Origin: Corinectria fuckeliana
Taxonomy: Eukaryota > Ascomycota > Sordariomycetes > Hypocreales > Nectriaceae
DNA length: 64,000 bases
Reading direction: 5' to 3'
Assembly: GCA_019137255.1 (NCBI GenBank)
Contig: WPDH01000179.1
Location: 80,979-144,978, forward strand
Made by a program: the position numbers and the translations under genes. Shown one piece after another: positions 1 to 9,285 of this stretch (position 1 is its first letter; every line of letters starts with the position of its first letter). Below the pieces are notes generated by a model that was not told where the DNA came from, made no database searches, and saw nothing but the letters and a program-made list of their open reading frames with translations.

Positions 1-1722
1 TGCCAATTCCATAGCCTCTTCCTTCCGTTGTGGGGCCGACGCAACATCGTCAAGGTCCTTCTTTGCCTGATTAAGAACCACTCGCATGTTATGCAGAGGC
101 TTAAGGAGCATTTTCCGCTGCGTATCTACCGCCCGGGCCTTCTTTGCATCTGCCTTAGAGTCACTCACAGGCTTGGAAGGAAACTGTCCAACGTGATCAG
201 ACCCAACTTTGTAGAGTCGTCTAAGCCACCGGACAACTTCGAGTGGTAGTCTTAACGTGGACAAGGTGAAGTAGCCGTCGTTAGACCTGCCAAACGTTGA
301 GGCTCCTCCAGCCAAGAAACTCTCCTTGAGCAGTATAACAAGCATTGGGATGATTCGCTTGTGTAAAGTCTCAATCGCGGATTGGCCCCACTTGGCCGTC
401 TGATTCTCCGGTTGGGGTTGGTGCATCTGAGCGGAAATGCCATCGCAGATGTGAGTGACTAGTTTATCGATGGTGGTGACCGACCTTTCGAGGACGTCAG
501 CATTCTCACGGAAATACTTGGTTTGTGCACCAAAATCTGGTGCCTTTGGCATATCATGATAACGGTTCCGCAAGCGATCCAGATGTTCGAATAAAAGTTT
601 GCACCGCTTGGGCTGTAGGAATTTCTCGTGACGTTTGAGCCAAGTGGGCAGACTCCCCCCTTCTGGGACAATGAAGTCTTCCTCCCACTCCTTATCGCCT
701 GTCCATCCGTGGTAGGCCATTCTCGACACAAGCTTCCCAATCCACTCGCTCGAGACGTCGGCTGTGTCGACCTCATCCGTCTCATCTGATAAGTCTATGG
801 AGACGGCCTTTTCAGCGCCCGTGTTAGTAAATTGTTCCGGCGCGGGCTTCTCTTGGCTTTGTGGTTCGGCGAGCTCGCTCGAGCTAGTAGCATCTCTTTG
901 GTTGCTGTCCTTCTCACCTCCGTCAGCATCATCGCCATACCAGGTCTGTTTAGGAGGGTCCCCAAGAGGAGTCGTTTTGGCTACTGGTTGTCGTGGCTTC
1001 GTTGGTGACTCCTTGTGATAAGACTCGTCGGACCCAAGCTCGACAGATCCATGCCTTAGCATCCGATACCTAATCTCGCCAAAGGGAATCTTCTTGCCCT
1101 GCCGCGGCCGTCCTTTTCTTCGACCTGGCTGTGATGACTCTATTTGCGAAGTGGACGTCACTGGCTCTGTCTGGGCGCCTCCTTTCTCGCATCCCTCGAT
1201 CTCGTATTGTTGATTCATGTCATGCGATCGAGCTTCTTCTTGATCCGCGTCTTGATCCTCAAGCTCTTCAGCTTCAGCGCTGTGTTGAGCGTCGCCGCTT
1301 CTTAAGAGAACGGCTTTGTTGATGTTCTTGTAGAAGCTTGGTGCCTTGGGCGCGGCCTCGTCATCTTCGCCATCTTCTGCAGCAGACTCTTGTTCCTGCT
1401 GATGTCGGGGTTTCACAGCCGCCTCGGTCCGTCGTCGCTTTGGGGCTCTGTCTTGGACCTGCGTGACACGGCGTTTCTTCACAGAGGGGAGCTGTTCAAA
1501 AACGACATCTTCCCGGCCTGTTTTATGCGATCGGGTGCGGAGAGCGAGGGTGGATTGCGCCACACCTGATCGCTTCGGAGTTGCTTCGGGGGTTATGCCA
1601 TCGGAGTCTTCATCGCTTGATTCCTCGTCTACAGCGTTGATGGAGCTTCTAGTTCTCCTTTTCGTTGTAGGTATTGAATCGCGCGAAGGCGCCTTTGCTG
1701 AGGACCGGGTTGCGCGAGGCAT
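1..1722 (-). CDS. Nuclear-type hypothetical protein with AT-hook-like motif (3' end outside window)
   Basis: An uninterrupted minus-strand reading frame of 574 codons starts at an ATG at 1722-1720 (MPRATRSSAKAPSRD) and is still open at base 1, so the C-terminus lies outside the window. The first 330 or so residues are charged and low-complexity. They include basic stretches (VKKRRVTQ, APKRRRTEA), acidic stretches (ESSDEDSD, AEDGEDDEAAP) and an AT-hook-like core at about residues 206-216 (RRKGRPRQGKK). From about residue 330 the sequence becomes globular (EWIGKLVSRMAYHGWTGDKE, then FLQPKRCKLLFEHLDRLRNR) and continues to the edge. I do not recognise the family. The basic and acidic tracts suggest a chromatin or nuclear protein, which is inference. 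It is divergent from rrd1, sharing a 735-bp intergenic region. No intron is needed in the visible part. Confidence 0.75.
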   Translation of the reverse strand, partial: MPRATRSSAKAPSRDSIPTTKRRTRSSINAVDEESSDEDSDGITPEATPKRSGVAQSTLALRTRSHKTGREDVVFEQLPSVKKRRVTQVQDRAPKRRRTEAAVKPRHQQEQESAAEDGEDDEAAPKAPSFYKNINKAVLLRSGDAQHSAEAEELEDQDADQEEARSHDMNQQYEIEGCEKGGAQTEPVTSTSQIESSQPGRRKGRPRQGKKIPFGEIRYRMLRHGSVELGSDESYHKESPTKPRQPVAKTTPLGDPPKQTWYGDDADGGEKDSNQRDATSSSELAEPQSQEKPAPEQFTNTGAEKAVSIDLSDETDEVDTADVSSEWIGKLVSRMAYHGWTGDKEWEEDFIVPEGGSLPTWLKRHEKFLQPKRCKLLFEHLDRLRNRYHDMPKAPDFGAQTKYFRENADVLERSVTTIDKLVTHICDGISAQMHQPQPENQTAKWGQSAIETLHKRIIPMLVILLKESFLAGGASTFGRSNDGYFTLSTLRLPLEVVRWLRRLYKVGSDHVGQFPSKPVSDSKADAKKARAVDTQRKMLLKPLHNMRVVLNQAKKDLDDVASAPQRKEEAMELA

Positions 1723-2457
1723 TGTGGTTGATCGTCACGGTCACCGTGGTCTTGATCTTCGGGGGGCATTGACAAGAGTGGCGTCGGCGTAGTAAGTAAG
1801 ATGGGTTTTTGCCCGCGAACGCAATCGCGCGCTTAGACTAGGCGTGAAGAGATACAGCGCATTTCTGACCCTCACGGCCGGGGGTATTATCGAAGAGGCC
1901 GAAGGCTAGTACAGATTTCACCGTGAATCGTGGTTCGTGATGGGGATGGATGAAGTTAAAGGCACGCGTCTTGTCGCGTCTGGGCGAAGAAGTGGGGCTG
2001 TAGCTTGCTTGCTTAAGTGCTTGCCACAGCTTGGGTTTGCGGGCACAGCGCCTAGAAGGAAGTCTTAACACCTAGAAATGACATCACCCTTTGAAGCTTT
2101 CCAACAGGCACAAGCGACTAGTTTCAATACGTAACTCATAGGCAGCCTTGGTTGTATAGTACCTGCAGCATGTTTTTTTTAAAAAACATTGAGGAATAGT
2201 CAAATGCCCTCTTAGGTATGTCCTCGTTGCTATCTAGAATTTCAGGAACCAGCAGAGTGTGTGTGGCAACTGGCAATAGCAAGCCAGCTGACTAAAGTCG
2301 ACCATGAAGGAGGTCAAAACAAGCAACAGCTTCCTAGTTTGGCACTTACACACCATAATCATACATGCCTTGAAACCCCAGCTTCGACCTCACATTGTAC
2401 TCACCACCAAACATCGTTCCTCAAGCCCTCGACGCCTAGCCGCCCCTCCCCGCAACC
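1723..2457. other. Divergent intergenic region
   Basis: 735 bases between two divergently transcribed genes, presumably holding both promoters. A short palindromic A/T tract (eight T then six A) lies near 2172. The last 60 bases before the rrd1 ATG are C-rich, as is common in fungal leaders. I see no coding region or element here. Confidence 0.5.
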
Positions 2458-3863
2458 ATGGCATCGGGCACACCGCCCAAGCACTCGACCCTCGAGGTCC
2501 TCGCCTCCCCGCCATCCTTCACCAAGCCCGCCAAGCGCATCCACGAGGGCCCCGATGTCGCCCGCTTCCTCACCAGTCTCGCCTACCGCGACATCGGCAC
2601 CTTCATCCTCCAGCTCAACCTCGCCCTCTGCCCGCGCAACCAGACCAACTCGCCCCTCCCCCGCACCTTTCCCCTCACAAGCAAGCCGCTCTCGGTGCCG
2701 CTGCCCGCGTCCGTCCAGGCGCTCCAGTCCCTCCTAGCCAGGATCGACAGCTTCATCGCCGAGGTGCCTCCGGATCCCGGCCCCCGGCGGTTTGGCAATG
2801 TAAGCTATCGCAAGTGGTATGCGCTCCTCGAGGAACGCCTGGATGAGCTCCTTAGTGAGGGTCCCTTAGGCCAGACGTTGCAACTTGGCGAGGGCGGGGC
2901 CAAGGAGGAGGTATCTAGCTATTTCCTTGGTGGATTTGGAAGCGTGCAACGGCTAGACTATGGAACCGGACATGAGCTCAGCTTCGTGGCCTTCTTGGGA
3001 TGCTTGTGGAAGCTGGGGTACTTCAGGGACGGAAACCAGGGCGGCGAGATCGAGCGACAGATTGTCCTTGAGGTGATCGAGCCGTAAGTTAGAGCGTTCC
3101 CACCCATACCATCAATCTCGCTAACCATGATAGATACATGAGGGTGGTGAGAAAACTGATCCTAAATTACACTCTTGAGCCCGCCGGTTCTCATGGAGTC
3201 TGGGGCTTGGACGACCACGCTTTCATGCCCTACATCTTCGGCTCTGCACAGTTGACCCGGCCCATCAACGACGGCGAATCCATGCCCCTGGAGGGCTCCG
3301 TCAGAGGAGCGCCGAAGCCCAGCGACGTCACCAAGGCAGCCGTTGTGGAAGACTACCGTCAGACTAACATGTACTTCTCGGCCATCGGCTTTATCAACGA
3401 CGTCAAGACGGGCCCTTTCTGGGAGCACAGCCCGATCCTGTTCGATATCTCAGGCATCCGTGACGGCTGGGGCAAGATCAACAAAGGCATGATAAAAATG
3501 TTTAATGCTGAGGTGCTGTCCAAGTTCCCTGTTGTTCAGCACTTTCCCTTTGGTTCGCTCTTCTCCTGGGAAACGGATCCGCACGCTGCGCCCCCGGCGC
3601 AGAGCATGCACATGGCCAACCAGCCCACCATCGCGGGCATGGCTCCTCAGCCATCGTCGGGGACCGGGACTGCCGCGCCGTGGGCTCAGGCGTCAAGGAT
3701 GCCAGCGCCGTCAGGGCCTGGAATCCCCTATTCACGAGTCCCTCCTCCAGGCGCCGCTCCCAGATCGCACGCATCGAGGCACGCCCAGAGGAACGCCGCC
3801 GACACTGGATCGACGAGCGCCCAAATTACCATGACCAAGGCTCCTTGGGCGAGGGATGGATAA
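2458..3863 (+). CDS. rrd1: PP2A activator / peptidyl-prolyl isomerase, PTPA family (Rrd1-like)
   Basis: Two exons (2458-3083 and 3134-3863) flank a 50-bp intron with GTAAGT and ATAG ends, giving 451 residues. The family signature sits just after the splice junction at residues 227-249 (GSHGVWGLDDHAFMPYIF, then GSAQL), and KTGPFWEHSPILFDIS follows. PTPA proteins activate type 2A phosphatases by remodelling the catalytic subunit and have prolyl-isomerase activity. The fungal genes are RRD1 and RRD2. A long Pro/Ala/Ser-rich C-terminal extension ending in TKAPWARDG favours the Rrd1 branch, although the paralogue choice is inference. The ATG at 2458 follows a C-rich leader with a good context (ACCATGG). 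It is probably cytosolic and nuclear. A second PP2A regulator, Zds1, lies about 23 kb to the right. Confidence 0.93.
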
Positions 3864-4221
3864 CCTAACGTGTAATCGTGGGGTCGGACATCACATTGTG
3901 CGATGGATGCCACGACAATTGGGGAGAGCATAGCGAGCATGGTGCATTAGACAAAGTGGCAGGGTATAGACTTCAAAGCACATAGCAACATTCCTCTCTC
4001 CAGGGTATCCAGCCAACCAGCACAGAAAAATAAACACAAACAGCCAGACCGCAATAGGCCTGTAACAGTAGAAGGGGGAAAAAGGACCCAGTCCGTCCCT
4101 ATCACGTCCGCCATCACTCGGACGAGCGTATGCCGATCCCTTGACCCAACATCCCTACGACATCGACATGTGAACTTAAGAGAGCTTGCAGATTGGCACG
4201 GATAGGAGCAACGAGGAGCGA
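3864..4221. other. Convergent 3' intergenic region
   Basis: About 360 bases lie between the stop of rrd1 (plus) and the stop of the next gene (minus). They contain A-rich stretches such as those near 4025 and 4075 that could serve as polyadenylation signals. No coding potential is seen. Confidence 0.4.
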
Positions 4222-5034
4222 TTAGGGAGCGACTGCAGGAGTCGGGGCCGGAGCAGCAGCTGGAGCAGGAGGGGGAGGGGCAGTATCGTCCTTCTTCTCC
4301 TCAGGGGCGTCAGAGGCAACGGCTGGAGTGGTGATGACGGGAGGAGCAGGCGTGACGGCAACTGGGGTGGTCTCGGTAGGAGGGGCAGCGGCCGGAACAG
4401 CCGCTGTCTTGGTAGGCTCGGTGGGGGGGGCGTCCTCAGTAGGAGGGGCAGTGTCAACCTTGGCGGGTTCGGTAGGAGCCGAAACTTGAATGGCATGTTA
4501 GTCGAACTGCTCTACAGCAGTAGAACGACATTTATTAACGTACCAGGAGGAACCTCCTCAGTCTTGGCAATTTCCGCAACAACTGGAGCCACAGGCTTGA
4601 TCTCGGGCGTGGTGTCCTCCTTTGCAGGCTCAGTGGCAGGTGCAGGCTCAGTGGCAGGGACGGGCTCAGCTGGAACGTTCCGAGTTAGAACGGTCCATCT
4701 AGGATGATATCCGCATCTGGCAGCATTTCGGGTTGAACGTACTGGGAGGAGCAGGAGGGGCAGCCTCGGTCTTGGTGGGCTCGGCGACGGGGGCCGTGGA
4801 GGTCTCGGCTGGTGCAGTTTGGGTTGGAGTAGTCTCGGTGGAAGCGTCCTTCTTCTTGAAGGCGGCTTTGAGCTTGGCCTTCAGGTTGTCGAGCGCATGG
4901 AGAGCTAGCGCGTTATGTTAGCACTGGTATGGAGGCATGGGGTGGTCGAGAGAAAGGGAAGGGAGGTGCCATGGTGTAGAATGATACGGCGCAAATAGAG
5001 TACTAGTGGAGGGGAACTTACGAATGCCGGGCAT
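4222..5034 (-). CDS. Small Pro/Ala/Thr/Glu-rich hypothetical protein, four exons
   Basis: I reconstruct a 187-residue protein from four minus-strand exons: 5034-5022, 4904-4743, 4669-4544 and 4484-4222. The three introns are 117, 73 and 59 bp, with GTAAGT, GTACGT and GTACGT donors and TAG, CAG and AAG acceptors. It starts MPGIPLHALDNLKAKLKAAF, a short amphipathic basic segment, followed by KKKD. The rest is a disordered tail with repeated modules such as APVAEPTKTEAAP and TEPVPATEPAPATEPA, ending TPAVAP. All three introns are in phase 1, and exons 2 and 3 are multiples of three, so they could be skipped without a frameshift. No known domain is visible and the function is unknown. Splicing of such a low-complexity gene is less certain than for its neighbours, but every junction preserves frame and the composition is continuous. 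Confidence 0.65.
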
Positions 5035-5751
5035 TTTGGCGGATTGTGAGTCTGAGGAGGACTTCTTGCAGGAGTGTCTAGAGATAGCTGATTGTTAGCT
5101 TGGGCAGTTCTTGGCTTTGAAAGCTTGTTCGTGTCCACTTTGAGGTTCTGGTTGCCGTGATAGGGTGGGACAGAGCGATAAGCTGCCAACCAAGCCACGG
5201 GGAGATGGGGTTCAGGGTGTTCTGTAAGGCGCCTATGAGGCTGACGTACCGGAATATGCTTGAGGGGAAGGAGATGTTTGATGGATCCAGTTGTCAGTTG
5301 TGATGGTGTGGGAGGAGGAAGAAGAGGAAGAAGTATGTAGGGAGGGATGGGCGAGAGGGGGAATGGGAGACAAGATGATTGGGAGAGAGGGGATGAGAGA
5401 ATGAGGGAAAGAGAGGCGGAGCTTCTGCCCGTTTCCTGCCTGCGCACTCAGCCGGTGGGAGGTACCTCAGGCATGGGGATGGAGACGACGTGGGAGGACA
5501 GCCTGTACTACTTACTTAGTACTTATTTGGAAGAGTCTACGAAGTACCTACTACCTTAGATACTACGTAGGTCTAAGTATCTATGTAGATTAGCTTAGCT
5601 CGAGAGATGAAACCTGGAAGGGAACCAGCGACAAGTTACAGCGGCGGACTGCGACGCGCAAGTGCGTGTCTCACTCCCATCCATCTCAGCGAGCCATAGT
5701 GACTCAACCGACGCTGAGTGAGACTCACCCGCCGCCGCCAAACAGATTGCA
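5035..5751. other. Upstream region of the Pro/Ala-rich gene
   Basis: This is the leader and promoter side of the minus-strand gene at 4222-5034. Around 5290-5400 the plus strand is purine-rich (GGAGGAAGAAG-like), which is a long pyrimidine tract on the coding strand, typical of fungal promoters. Near 5505-5600 there is a run of TACTTAGTACT, TACCT and TACGTAGG motifs, which recurs in several gaps of this window. No gene is seen. Confidence 0.4.
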
Positions 5752-5760
5752 ACAAGTCCC
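5752..5760 (+). repeat. Left 9-bp target-site duplication
   Basis: The 9-mer ACAAGTCCC lies directly beside the left end of the palindromic element and is repeated exactly at 6666-6674 beside its right end. The bases just outside the pair differ, so the duplication is exactly 9 bp. Confidence 0.85.
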
Positions 5761-5824
5761 GAGTGTACAGATAACCTGAGGGCCCCCCCCTGGTCTAACC
5801 TGAGGGGGTACAGGGACCAGGGGT

Positions 5825-5872
5825 GCTAAGCTGAGGTACTCAGGAAAGCTCTGCTGAGTACCTCAGCTTAGC
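5825..5872. repeat. Hairpin inside the left arm
   Basis: The bases CTAAGCTGAGGTACTCAG, a short spacer, then CTGAGTACCTCAGCTTAG form a near-perfect inverted repeat nested in the left arm. A longer, more diverged version with several alternating copies of the same motif lies at about 6510-6600 in the right arm. Confidence 0.8.
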
Positions 5873-5960
5873 CCTTATTATACATAAAGCTAATACCTAA
5901 GTTATACAGCCACGTGATATTCACCTCTTACGTTATAGCCCTAATCATACTACTACGTAT

Positions 5961-6290
5961 AGCTTTAATCGCGCCGTAGCTTTAATCGCGCTACAACTTT
6001 ACGCACTACAGCTTTAATCGCGCCGCAGCTTTAATCGCGCTGCAACTTTACGCACTACAGCTTTAATCGCGCCGCAGCTTTAATCGCGCTGCAGCTTTAA
6101 CTGCGCCGCAGCTTTAATCGCGCCGCAGCTTCAATCGCGCTGCAACTTCACGCACCACAGCTTTAATCGCGCCACAGCTTTAATCGCGCCACAGCTTTAA
6201 TTACGCTATAGCTTTAATTGTGTTAAAGCTTTTTAATTGTGCTATAGCTTTAATCGTGCTGTAGTATTAATCACACTATAGCTTTATCTA
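5961..6290 (+). repeat. Minisatellite, left arm (about 19 units)
   Basis: Tandem units of about 17 bp have the form AGCTTTAATCGCGCCRC, with some 15-bp variants of the form AACTTTACGCACTAC. Units nearer the centre have more CpG-to-TpG/CpA-type changes (ATTACGCT, ATTGTGTT), as expected if the centre has decayed more. Confidence 0.85.
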
Positions 6291-6358
6291 TTACTTTTAT
6301 TACTATATTTTGTTAGGTCCTGAGTAGGAGATAACTTCTTTTTGTAGTAGTTATAGCA

Positions 6359-6470
6359 GCTATAACACGATTAAAGCTGTGGCGCGATTAAAGCTGTGGC
6401 GCGATTAAAGCTGTGGCGCGATTAAAGCTGTGGTGCGTAAAGTTGCAGCGCGATTAAAGCTGCAGCGCGA
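6359..6470 (-). repeat. Minisatellite, right arm (about 6 units, inverted)
   Basis: The same 15-17 bp unit as in the left arm is present in reverse complement (GCGCGATTAAAGCTGTG). There are fewer copies than on the left, so the palindrome is asymmetric in its inner part. Confidence 0.85.
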
Positions 6471-6665
6471 GAGGTAGATATCACGTGGGTTTTTATGTAT
6501 GACAGAGGCTAAGTTGAGGTACTCAGGAAAGGTCTGCTGAGGTCCTCAGGTAAGCTCTGCTAAGGTACTCAGGTGAGCTTTGCTAAGTACCTCAGCTTAG
6601 CCCCTCTGGTCCCTGTACCCCCTCAGGTTAGACCAGGGGGGAGTCCTCAGGTTATCTGTACACTC

Positions 6666-6674
6666 ACAAGTCCC
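6666..6674 (+). repeat. Right 9-bp target-site duplication
   Basis: An exact copy of the ACAAGTCCC found at 5752-5760. Removing the element plus one copy leaves a continuous sequence, which would be the empty site. Confidence 0.85.
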
Positions 6675-6765
6675 CTAGGGGTCGAGACTAACCCTTGGAG
6701 CCCAGGGGTCTACTTTGGCCCTGCAGCTTGGCGGGTCCAGCCTCCACGGTCATAGTCCACCGTTT

Positions 6766-6919
6766 ACGGAAGAGGGGGGGGGGGGTCTGTGGACATAAAA
6801 AAAGGTGACCAAAATGGTCTCAACATGTACCCAAAATGATTTTAAGCGGCCTCAACACGTCTCGGGTACGTCTTGAAACGTCCTCTTTTATGTCCAGGGA
6901 CACCCACCTCTTGCGTACG
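6766..6919. repeat. Second small inverted repeat (about 155 bp)
   Basis: The left arm at about 6766-6800 reads ACGGAAGAGG, a G run, then TCTGTGGACATAAAA. The right arm at about 6885-6919 is its diverged inverse complement (TTTTATGTCCAGGGACACCC, then ACCTCTTGCGT). Between them are two diverged direct copies of a CCAAAATG...CTCAACAYGT...GGGTAC unit. No clear target duplication was found, so this may be a decayed small element. No coding capacity. Confidence 0.5.
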
Positions 6920-7976
6920 GGGCAGGCTTCCATTGTTTAGTACGAAGTACTAGGTACGGGTGCTTCACACGCCCCCCAAGCAGTACTTAGTACTGAGTAA
7001 GTGCCTTAGTACCTTAGATTGCCCGGGGACGGGACGGGTACCTGGAAGCTTCCATCAGAAACGGCGGTAATCTCGCTGTCAGCCAAACGAGCCGCGCCGG
7101 GTGCTGGGGAAGATGATAGATGTTGGCCGTGCCGTAATTACTTACATAGTAGCAGTTTATTAGCTACCAAAGCGGATTATCGGGCCATCTGCCGGAGGTA
7201 ACGTTATGAGATACATAATTAAGGGGAAGCAACCCGAAACGAGGCGGCCAAACAGCCATGGAGACGGAAGATGAAAAGTGGTGGAATGAAGGGATCTTGA
7301 GGTGACCATCTTATTAAAGCGGTAATTTCACACTTTTACGAACAACGTTACTCTTCCATGGCTCTATAGCTGCCTGGCTGCTTTGCTTAACTACTACGGT
7401 CCAAAAGAGGCCATCGACGGGTCCCGTGCATTGGACGATGGGCGGTTGACCCACACACTCTCCCGTCCACGCTCGTTCACCGTCACCTTCAGTGACCGAC
7501 CAGCAGTGACACTCGCTCATCACCCCGGGATCCGGTTTGGTGAGGTTGCAAGGAGATAAGCTGCCCGCCCCATCATCGTGACCAACGTGCTCCGTACTAT
7601 ATATGAGACCTACCATGCTGAAAATTAACACCGTTTCAGATTGCAACTCTTTCACTTCGCCCTCCCTTCTCCCCCTCTCATTGTCTTTGCCGCAAAACCG
7701 GGCAGCATGTTGATCCACCTGTTAAGCTTTCCAGTGCGCTCTGGGGATCTGATTGCGCCCCGCGATGAACGTCACTGTGAACGTCACTGTGAAAGTCACT
7801 GTGTGCACGACATTCCACTAAAGCGACATCTCACGTTAGGAGCTCGTCGGCAGAAAAGATAGAATCATGTAGACGCGCATCGAATACATATATTTTCCTC
7901 TTCTATTACACCTCTCCAACGTTTGGGTATCGCTATATCACTCCTTACGCCATAAGTAGGACTATCGTACGTCATG
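6920..7976. other. Gap without a supported gene
   Basis: About 1 kb holds no frame that I would call a gene. It contains TACTTAGTACTGAG-type motifs near 6980-7010 and three short direct copies of a (GA)ACGTCACTGTG unit at 7768-7804. The right end is the terminator side of the hydrolase-like gene. Confidence 0.4.
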
Positions 7977-9237
7977 TCACTCTCCGATTCTGTCCGCCAA
8001 CCAGTCCTGGACCGCTTCCGCTCCTATCTGGTTCAGCTCTAATGCCTCCCTTTCTTCTCCAACCTCCATAGTCTGCACTCTCCGTTCTGGCTCGCCCTCA
8101 AACCGGTAAATTTCGTCGTCCCACTTGCTCCGTTCCTTGAGTTCGACCTTTTCTATGCTTCGCCTCATCAGCTCGGCTAACTCGAGAGCTTGGTTCTTCA
8201 TGGTGTTCCCCCTGGATGTCGCTGGTTTTCGTCGTCCCTTCGCCGATGGTGCCACGGTTGGAGAATCGTACAGAAGCAGAGTTTCTGGGAGCTTTCCCGT
8301 GGACGCGCGATATGGGAACACCAAATGCGATTTTCGAGGGATCTTGGGTTGGTCGGCGACCGAATCTGGGTTGACCAAGGCCTCGATCGCCGCGGCTTCC
8401 TCCCCCGAAATGCTATAGGATGCCGGCACCATAATTCCCGGGTTGTGAAAGAAGACGGCTGGGCTCACAAATGGGTCAAACAAGTCTGCAGGAGTCTTGA
8501 AGAACTGCGGCAGCATTTCCTGGAGGTGATGAAGGCGTGTGCCTTCTAGCGGGCCAGGGCGAGGTGCCGTGTTCTTGGCTCGCTTAGATGGTCGATTTGA
8601 GGGGTGGTCCGGAAGGAACATTGTCCAGTTGTAAACACCATTGTAGGAGATGACGCCTCTAACGGCAAAACGCATATGTGGGAACGACTCGGTCAATGAG
8701 AGAGACGTTGCTAGACTTCCGCCTAAGTGAGAGCCATAGACGTAGATGTCCCGTCGTCGCGGGGCTTCCGGCGCCAGGTTCTCGACGAGCCAAGAATAGG
8801 CAAAAAGCGTGTCGTGGATGGGCATCGGCCACTGTGAGACCACGGGTGAGTCGCGGCTTGCAGAAGCTGTAGCGACAGGGGTGATCCATCGATAGTTGAT
8901 GCTAGCAACGGGCTTCTCCTGGAGGAACTCGGGCAACGGAGCAGGGAGGCCGTCGGCAGAGGGGAAGGGAGGGAGATGAATGAAGAAAGGTGAGTTTGGT
9001 GGATGATTGGCTACGTTGCGAAGACTGCAACATGACAGTCAGCGTTTATGAGCGATGAATATTGATTGAGGCAGTGTGGCTCTCTTACTCAATGGTGACG
9101 CTTCCAGCCGAGCCGCATCTCACCTCGACGCGCTCATGGCTTTGGGTGCTGAATGGCCGCCTTAGCCGGAAAGCGAGCGGAGTGGCGAAGAAGCGACTGC
9201 AGTCATGAAGTGATGGGACACGAGGGCATCCTCGCAT
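7977..9237 (-). CDS. Alpha/beta-hydrolase fold protein, catalytic nucleophile apparently replaced
   Basis: Two minus-strand exons (9237-9089 and 9024-7977) around a 64-bp intron (GTAAGA donor, TTGCAG acceptor) give 398 residues. An upstream in-frame ATG at 9285 would add 16. The N-terminus (CSRFFATPLAFRLRRPFSTQ) looks like a mitochondrial presequence. The core has the hydrolase pattern of a strand followed by the elbow at residues 144-155 (YVYGSHLGGSLA, then TSLSLTES). The usual GxSxG serine position is a histidine here (G147-S-H149-L-G151). This suggests a non-catalytic or altered fold member, which is inference. The substrate is unknown. The preceding exon motif CGSAGSVTIDLRN fits fungal proteins of this kind, as far as I recall them. 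Expressed alone on the minus strand, with a long gap on each side. Confidence 0.8.
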
Positions 9238-9285
9238 GCTGCTATGGTTGCATAACAGACAACGATGACACGATTGCACGCACAA

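Larger units (their letters stand above)
5761..6665. mobile_element. Non-autonomous Mutator-type palindromic element (MITE-like), 905 bp
   Basis: The element begins GAGTGTACAGATAACCTGAG and ends with the inverse complement. The outer 60 bases of the two ends (5761-5820 and 6606-6665) match at 58 positions, and both differences are transitions. Similarity continues inward more loosely: a CTAAG/TGAGGTACTCAG hairpin block, a CACGTGATAT block, then a 15-17 bp minisatellite that runs in opposite orientation in the two arms. The whole element is therefore one long imperfect palindrome with a loop near 6290-6360. It is flanked by a perfect 9-bp direct repeat. No coding frame is present. A 9-bp duplication with long inverted ends is typical of Mutator-like elements, for example Hop in Fusarium. 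Assignment to that superfamily is inference, since no transposase is present. Confidence 0.8.

Noticed and set aside
459..1792. Several plus- and minus-strand short frames of 60-110 codons at the left edge
   Set aside because: They overlap the continuous 574-codon minus-strand frame and have poor amino-acid composition, so they are shadows.
7314..7718. Minus-strand frame of 134 codons in the repeat-rich gap
   Set aside because: Mixed composition with no motif, no splice structure and no partner, so not called as a gene.
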